Part shown: one piece after another, positions 6,491-10,172 of the stretch | How positions within the stretch are numbered: position 1 is the first letter of the stretch | Layout: every line of letters begins with the position of its first letter | From: Sulfuricurvum sp. | GTDB lineage: Bacteria > Campylobacterota > Campylobacteria > Campylobacterales > Sulfurimonadaceae | NCBI GenBank assembly: GCA_030679635.1 | Contig: JAUXSZ010000128.1 | Location: 1 to 10,172, forward strand | Direction: 5' to 3' | Length of the DNA: 10,172 nucleotides | Program-made: the position numbers and the translations under genes | The notes under the pieces: model-generated | Told to the model about the DNA's origin: nothing | The model's input: only the letters and a program-made list of their open reading frames with translations | Databases searched by the model: none

Positions 6491-6951
6491 TCGTACACCA
6501 CCACACCGTAATTGTCGTCAATCCGATAAAAACGTGAATCAGGGGTGATGGCCAAATCATTCAAACGTCCCAAATGGACATAGCTTTTTTTGGTCAGCGC
6601 AATGGCGTTTTCGGTAAAAAAACGTTTCAGATTGACAAACTTAATATCATTAACGTATTTGTATTCGAATTGATTGTACAAACGCATCTTCTTGTACGCA
6701 AAAATATGGCTGTCCATACTCAGACTGGATGCCGCGTAGTTTGTGGGTAGCCATCCGGAGAGATCGGTGAGGGAAGATTCGATGTATTCGTATTTTTGCG
6801 GAAGGGTATGTTTTTCGATAAAAACGTAACGATTCAGTTTGATATGGCGACTGTCATTCCAGTAGGTATAAGCGGGGTTGCTTAACTCGAGTTTAGTATT
6901 TATCTCTTTCCAGAGCCAATGCTTATTAAGAATCGAATAGAGTGCTGACAT
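6487..6951 (-). CDS. Uncharacterised 154-residue protein
   Basis: I do not recognise this protein. It has no signal peptide, no transmembrane segment and no Cys, so it is probably cytoplasmic and soluble. It is unusually rich in Tyr, Trp and Phe (for example YTYWNDSRH, YKYVNDIKFVNLKRFF) and ends in a beta-like strand YGVVVYD. It lies 19 bases downstream of the NlpC/P60 gene on the same strand, so the two are probably co-transcribed. The AAGGA ribosome site is 12 bases from the ATG, longer than usual. Its stop overlaps the stop of the convergent FAD oxidoreductase gene by 4 bases, with no terminator hairpin between them. Codon use looks like the neighbours. A role linked to the cell wall is suggested only by position. 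Confidence 0.75.
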   Translation of the reverse strand: MSALYSILNKHWLWKEINTKLELSNPAYTYWNDSRHIKLNRYVFIEKHTLPQKYEYIESSLTDLSGWLPTNYAASSLSMDSHIFAYKKMRLYNQFEYKYVNDIKFVNLKRFFTENAIALTKKSYVHLGRLNDLAITPDSRFYRIDDNYGVVVYD

Positions 6952-6970
6952 GGTTATGATGTTTCCTTAG

Positions 6971-7780
6971 TTACTCGTTGGAAGTATCATAATTATTGAG
7001 GGCAAGTCGTTTTGCATACATAAAACGCTGTTTGTAGTACCCTTTATCGATGGTATCATACTGAACGCGTCTATTTTTATACGATGCATGAATAATTTGC
7101 CCATCACCGGCATAAATGGCTACGTGCGAAGGTTCATCTTTGTAGGTATGATAGAACATCAAGTCACCTACTTGCAAATCATTTTCGTTGACATCTTTTC
7201 CATAGGTTGCCTGTTCTGCTGCACTGTGAGGCAGTGATACGCCAAACTGACTAAAAACTTGTTGGGTGAAACCGGAACAATCGGTTTGGGCAGATTCTTT
7301 GCTTCCAAAACCATACGGAGTTCCTAGCAGCTCTTTGGCCCTAGCCATAACACGATCTTTTACCGTATGGATATTTTCAAACAATGATTTTTTTGGATTC
7401 GTCTCCACCTTGGCAACAACATTGGAAACCGCAGAATCCGGACAACTCAGAGGAGGAGTACTCGAGGGCGAAACGGGTTTATTAATCACAAGATAAGGTA
7501 ATGCATCGTTTCCAATTTCTGGTTTTACAGGAATCGGTATCATTTTTGTAGGTTCTGGTTGAGCAACTATCCGCACGGCGGGAGCAATGGTAACTTTTCG
7601 TGCAGTTATCGGGGCAATTATCCTCTTAAAAGGATTGGGTTCATCTTGAGTTGTATCAATCGTTCGGGTCACTTCACGTTCGTATTCTAAAAAAAGCGAG
7701 GGCTCACGCCTCTGATTGCTATCAGCGGCCAACGCCCCATTAAGGACTAATAACGATAGGACTAAGCACCTTCTAATCAT
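6971..7780 (-). CDS. Secreted NlpC/P60 cell-wall endopeptidase
   Basis: This 269-residue protein has a Sec signal peptide (MIRR then a hydrophobic run, likely cut after A18 or A19). A Pro- and Val-rich linker without clear structure follows (about 25-125), then a C-terminal NlpC/P60 papain-like domain (about 135-260). The catalytic triad is visible: C168 in TDCSGF, H219 in SHVAIY and H231 in IIHAS. Such enzymes cut peptide stems of peptidoglycan, usually between D-Glu and diaminopimelate, in the periplasm. The RRC at the start is not a lipobox, so it is probably a soluble periplasmic enzyme. C113 in the linker is unpaired. Translation starts at ATG 7780 with a strong AGGAGG at 7785-7790. It is first in a two-gene unit with the unrecognised 154-residue protein and is divergent from hemH. 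The fold is certain; the exact bond cut is inferred. Confidence 0.92.
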   Translation of the reverse strand: MIRRCLVLSLLVLNGALAADSNQRREPSLFLEYEREVTRTIDTTQDEPNPFKRIIAPITARKVTIAPAVRIVAQPEPTKMIPIPVKPEIGNDALPYLVINKPVSPSSTPPLSCPDSAVSNVVAKVETNPKKSLFENIHTVKDRVMARAKELLGTPYGFGSKESAQTDCSGFTQQVFSQFGVSLPHSAAEQATYGKDVNENDLQVGDLMFYHTYKDEPSHVAIYAGDGQIIHASYKNRRVQYDTIDKGYYKQRFMYAKRLALNNYDTSNE

Positions 7781-7827
7781 CCATCCTCCTACGTTTAAAT
7801 AACTTAATTTTATTTTACTCTTAAACC

Positions 7828-7833
7828 ATTATA
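7828..7833 (-). promoter_or_regulatory. Candidate -10 element of the NlpC/P60 gene
   Basis: A consensus TATAAT on the minus strand lies 47 bases before the start codon. A second TATAAT on the same strand at 7855-7860 is less well placed and overlaps a plus-strand TATAAT (7857-7862), so divergent transcription from this AT-rich gap is possible. Confidence 0.5.
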
Positions 7834-7884
7834 AACTAAAAAGCTTTATGATTTATTATAATTCTCTAAATTCATTGAGTGATA

Positions 7885-7893
7885 TGGTACACT
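7885..7893 (+). promoter_or_regulatory. Candidate extended -10 promoter of hemH
   Basis: TGG followed by TACACT is an extended -10 element 31 bases before the hemH ATG. No good -35 is seen, which fits an extended -10 promoter. It heads the hemH, HAD hydrolase and membrane-protein operon. Confidence 0.5.
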
Positions 7894-7924
7894 ACGAGTA
7901 AAAACAAACAGTTAATGAGGATAA

Positions 7925-8872
7925 ATGAAAGAAGCAATCGTTCTTCTCAATATGGGTGGACCTAATAATCTACGTGAAGTAGAGATGTTTTTAACCAATA
8001 TGTTCAATGATCCCGCGATCATTCGCACCAAAAGCACATTATTACGGCGTCTTATCGCAGGAATAATCACTCTGACCCGCACAGAAAAATCTCAAGAAAT
8101 CTACCGCAGCATCGGCGGAAAGTCTCCAATCGTAGATCACACAAAAGCATTAATCAGCAAACTTCAATCACAAATTGATCCGGAGGTTGTCGTTGATTTT
8201 GTGATGCGTTATACCCCTCCAATGGCCAAAGAAGTCTGTACTAGACTTAAAAAACAAGGTGTTCAGAAAGTTTATCTTATCCCTCTCTATCCGCAGTATT
8301 CCAGCACCACAACCGCCTCTTCGATCGATGATTTTGAAATCAATGCACGAGGTATCGGATGGTTTCCCATCACCGTAGAGATAAAACATTTTTTTACGAA
8401 TAAGACCTACAACGCGTGTCTCCTTGAACGGATTAAAGAGGCTTTGCAGAATGATAATCCTCATGGATTTGAACTTATTTTTTCGGCACACGGGTTACCC
8501 CAAAATATTGTGGATGAAGGCGATCCCTATCAGCGCCAAGTAGCGGCTCACGTGGAACTTATGAAAGATATTTTTCACCGAGAAGGGATCTATTTTCGAG
8601 GAGTTCATTTAGCCTATCAATCCAAAGTTGGCCCCATGAAATGGTTGGAGCCATCTCTGGAGTCAATGCTTCATTCTTTAACAAAGAAAAAAGTGATCAT
8701 CGTCCCCATCGCCTTCACGATAGATAATTCAGAAACCGATTATGAACTCACGATAGAGTATGCCGAAGTAGCTCACACGCTAGGATTTACGGATTACCGC
8801 GTCTGCCGCTGTCCCAACGATCACCCTTTATTTGTTCAAACGCTCAAAGAACTGTACGAAAAAATGCAATAA
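7925..8872 (+). CDS. hemH: Ferrochelatase
   Basis: This 315-residue enzyme inserts ferrous iron into protoporphyrin IX, the last step of protoheme synthesis, needed here for respiratory cytochromes. Family motifs in order: LLNMGGP (7-13), YRSIGGKSPI (60-69), LYPQYSSTTTASS (121-133), FSAHGLP with the catalytic H189, AYQSKVGP (230-237) and the C-terminal acidic motif containing E270. The usual SEHxET at this last site reads IDNSET (266-271), which I believe is the common Campylobacterota form. Two Cys near the C terminus (C294, C296 in VCRCPNDH) are too few and too close to form the [2Fe-2S] site of some ferrochelatases. The ATG has GAGG four bases upstream. The stop codon shares one base with the start of the HAD gene (TAATG), so the two are translationally coupled. 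Confidence 0.96.
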   Translation: MKEAIVLLNMGGPNNLREVEMFLTNMFNDPAIIRTKSTLLRRLIAGIITLTRTEKSQEIYRSIGGKSPIVDHTKALISKLQSQIDPEVVVDFVMRYTPPMAKEVCTRLKKQGVQKVYLIPLYPQYSSTTTASSIDDFEINARGIGWFPITVEIKHFFTNKTYNACLLERIKEALQNDNPHGFELIFSAHGLPQNIVDEGDPYQRQVAAHVELMKDIFHREGIYFRGVHLAYQSKVGPMKWLEPSLESMLHSLTKKKVIIVPIAFTIDNSETDYELTIEYAEVAHTLGFTDYRVCRCPNDHPLFVQTLKELYEKMQ

Positions 8873-9522
8873 TGCAGCGGATTGTGATTTTCGATATGGA
8901 CGGGACACTGATCGACTCTGCTACCGATATTACACTCTCTATCAATTATGTCCGAACTCATTACTATCATCTTGATGATCTTAGTGAGCGATTTGTGGTT
9001 GACGCAATCAATGCGAGCGAGCGTAATCTAGCCCATCTCTTTTATGACACCGACCATTATGATGAAGCCGCCAAAGCGTTGTTTGAAAAACATTATCACA
9101 CTCAATGTACTCAAAATGTACGTGCATATAACGGTATTACTGAAACATTGGTCAAACTTCACTCCCAAGGATGCCTACTCGGTGTGGCGACCAACGCACC
9201 GAGTAAATTCGCAAAACGGATGCTCTCTCATTTACAGCTCTCACAGTACTTTACCCATATTATCGGTGCCGATAATGTTGAGCATCCCAAGCCTCATCCT
9301 CAAATGATTAAGATACATTTGGAACATCATGGTTTCCGTCCCACGCATGATCGTGCATGGATGATTGGCGACAATAAAAAAGACATGGACGCCGCAGCAT
9401 CTGCTAATATCACCGGGATCTTTGCCGCTTGGGGGTTTAGTGAAAGTGGAAACGGTGACTATTTGGTCAGTGACCCGTGTGAACTCTCTGCCATTATTTT
9501 AGAGGAGGTGTGTGATGCTTGA
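8872..9522 (+). CDS. HAD-superfamily hydrolase, phosphoglycolate phosphatase-like
   Basis: This 216-residue cytoplasmic enzyme has all four HAD motifs: DMDGTLID (nucleophile D8, acid D10), the Thr of VATNAPS (T107), the Lys of HPKPHP (K140) and the metal-binding acids of GDNKKDMDAA (D167, D171). The helical cap between motifs 1 and 2 (about 15-90) makes it a C1-type member like Gph, which hydrolyses 2-phosphoglycolate. Substrate range in this group is wide, so a specific reaction cannot be fixed. Possible jobs include phosphoglycolate salvage or general sugar-phosphate or nucleotide turnover. It starts at the TAATG junction with hemH, and its 3' end contains the ribosome site and overlaps the next gene by 8 bases. 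It is complete with nothing odd, and no functional link to heme is evident beyond the operon. Confidence 0.9.
   Translation: MQRIVIFDMDGTLIDSATDITLSINYVRTHYYHLDDLSERFVVDAINASERNLAHLFYDTDHYDEAAKALFEKHYHTQCTQNVRAYNGITETLVKLHSQGCLLGVATNAPSKFAKRMLSHLQLSQYFTHIIGADNVEHPKPHPQMIKIHLEHHGFRPTHDRAWMIGDNKKDMDAAASANITGIFAAWGFSESGNGDYLVSDPCELSAIILEEVCDA
9503..9508 (+). promoter_or_regulatory. Strong ribosome binding site inside the HAD gene
   Basis: AGGAGG, six bases before the ATG at 9515, fixes the start of the membrane-protein gene and explains its coupling to the HAD gene, whose stop lies only 8 bases into the new reading frame. Confidence 0.8.
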
Positions 9523-10172
9523 AGCCGATTCATTAATCGCCATTGTCATGATGTCTTTGCTTTTTTTACGTCATATTAATGTGTATAAAGAGCGTAATAA
9601 GATCAACTACACCCCTGTTGTTATCGGAATCGGTATTATCGCCGGTTTGCTCCATTTTGTTATGATGAGTGATGCTGAAGGATGGCTATTTGCGCTTCGC
9701 GAGTCATTATTGACTGTTATTGTCGGCGTTATTCTCTCTGCGATTATGAGCGTTATGAGTCAAACACAATACGTTGCAAACGAATACGAAAATAATTCTC
9801 GCATCCAAAACATTGATGACGGACTGGAATCTCTCAAAAATCTTTTCAGCACTGTGAATGGCCAATTAGGACACGTTACCAAAATGGAAGACTCCACCCA
9901 GTTACAGCTTAAAAATATTTTCAAAGAAGAGATTGATGCCCTTAATCTGATCCAGAGTAATCAAAAATTATTTATCCATAAGATCGAATCGATACTCGCC
10001 AAACAGCAAGTATCCATGGAAAAATTCGAAGAATTTACCCTGAGTGAGTTACCAAGCCTGGACAATGTTGTCCATCGTCACATAGACCTTCTGCGCATCT
10101 CCGAGCAAGACCATTTTAATCATCTGAAAAATGCGATCAAAGCCTCCGGCGATGAGAAAAAAGAGTTGCATG
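9515..10172 (+). CDS. Membrane-anchored helical/coiled-coil protein, 3' end outside window
   Basis: The frame stays open from ATG 9515 to the window edge (219 codons) and is preceded by a strong AGGAGG. Three hydrophobic segments can be read: about 5-20 (SLIAIVMMSLLFL), 35-51 (VVIGIGIIAGLLHFVMM) and 64-82 (SLLTVIVGVILSAIMSVM). From about residue 85 the sequence is hydrophilic, rich in Glu, Lys, Gln and Asn, with repeated Leu/Ile spacing and almost no Pro or Gly, as in long helices or coiled coil. Positive charges between the first two segments (RHINVYKERNK) suggest that this loop is cytoplasmic. I do not recognise a family. The layout is like a membrane anchor with a long helical arm, seen in scaffold, chemoreceptor-like and MotA/ZorA-type proteins, but no motif of any of these is evident. 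It is third in the hemH operon. Confidence 0.8.
   Translation, partial: MLEADSLIAIVMMSLLFLRHINVYKERNKINYTPVVIGIGIIAGLLHFVMMSDAEGWLFALRESLLTVIVGVILSAIMSVMSQTQYVANEYENNSRIQNIDDGLESLKNLFSTVNGQLGHVTKMEDSTQLQLKNIFKEEIDALNLIQSNQKLFIHKIESILAKQQVSMEKFEEFTLSELPSLDNVVHRHIDLLRISEQDHFNHLKNAIKASGDEKKELH

Noticed and set aside
7773..7784. Four-codon mini-frame (ATG GAT GAT TAG) overlapping the NlpC/P60 start.
   Set aside because: Its ATG touches the AGGAGG with no spacing, so it is unlikely to be translated.
9515..10172. Possible anti-phage ZorA/MotA-like membrane protein.
   Set aside because: No MotA-type motif is visible, no ZorB, ZorC, ZorD or ZorE partner is in view, and the neighbours are housekeeping genes.

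Overview
The window looks like ordinary chromosome from a Campylobacterota (Epsilonproteobacteria) species, most likely a free-living sulfur oxidiser of the Sulfurimonas/Sulfuricurvum kind. The reasons are moderate-to-low GC, short intergenic gaps, overlapping start/stop junctions, a separate glycyl-tRNA synthetase beta gene, the 'IDNSET' form of ferrochelatase, and a microaerobe-style oxidative-stress set (superoxide reductase and Dps-like ferritin). The genus is a guess. I see no rRNA, tRNA, CRISPR array, insertion sequence or phage gene.

Region 1 (1-2740, minus strand). A tightly packed run reads right to left: a variant family-4-like uracil-DNA glycosylase, a secreted type-I periplasmic binding-fold protein, a Crp/Fnr regulator, and, after a 66-base gap, a Dps-like/thioferritin-type ferritin cut by the window edge. 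The first three are joined by a 4-base overlap and a 3-base gap, so they are almost certainly co-transcribed.

Region 2 (2800-3430). A single-gene superoxide reductase unit on the minus strand has its own -10 element and a clear intrinsic terminator. It has an Asp-Arg pair where most family members have Glu-Lys before the first iron-binding His, and a Cys/His tail (CCGGGHCS). Its promoter region is shared with the divergent glyS.

Region 3 (3430-6490, plus strand). glyS is followed, with a 29-base overlap and a TTG start, by a stand-alone FAD oxidoreductase that resembles the C-terminal half of MnmC (tRNA wobble uridine modification). Both genes therefore point at tRNA function.

Region 4 (6487-7780, minus strand). 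A secreted NlpC/P60 cell-wall peptidase is followed by an unrecognised 154-residue protein. That gene ends convergently on the FAD oxidoreductase gene with a 4-base overlap.

Region 5 (7925-10172, plus strand). Ferrochelatase (last step of protoheme synthesis), a phosphoglycolate-phosphatase-like HAD hydrolase, and a membrane-anchored helical/coiled-coil protein that runs off the window form one translationally coupled operon.

I found no convincing new multi-gene system. The best leads are the variant superoxide reductase, the uracil-DNA glycosylase with a rewritten first active-site motif, the lone binding protein coupled to a Crp/Fnr regulator, the free-standing MnmC-like oxidoreductase, and the two unrecognised proteins.
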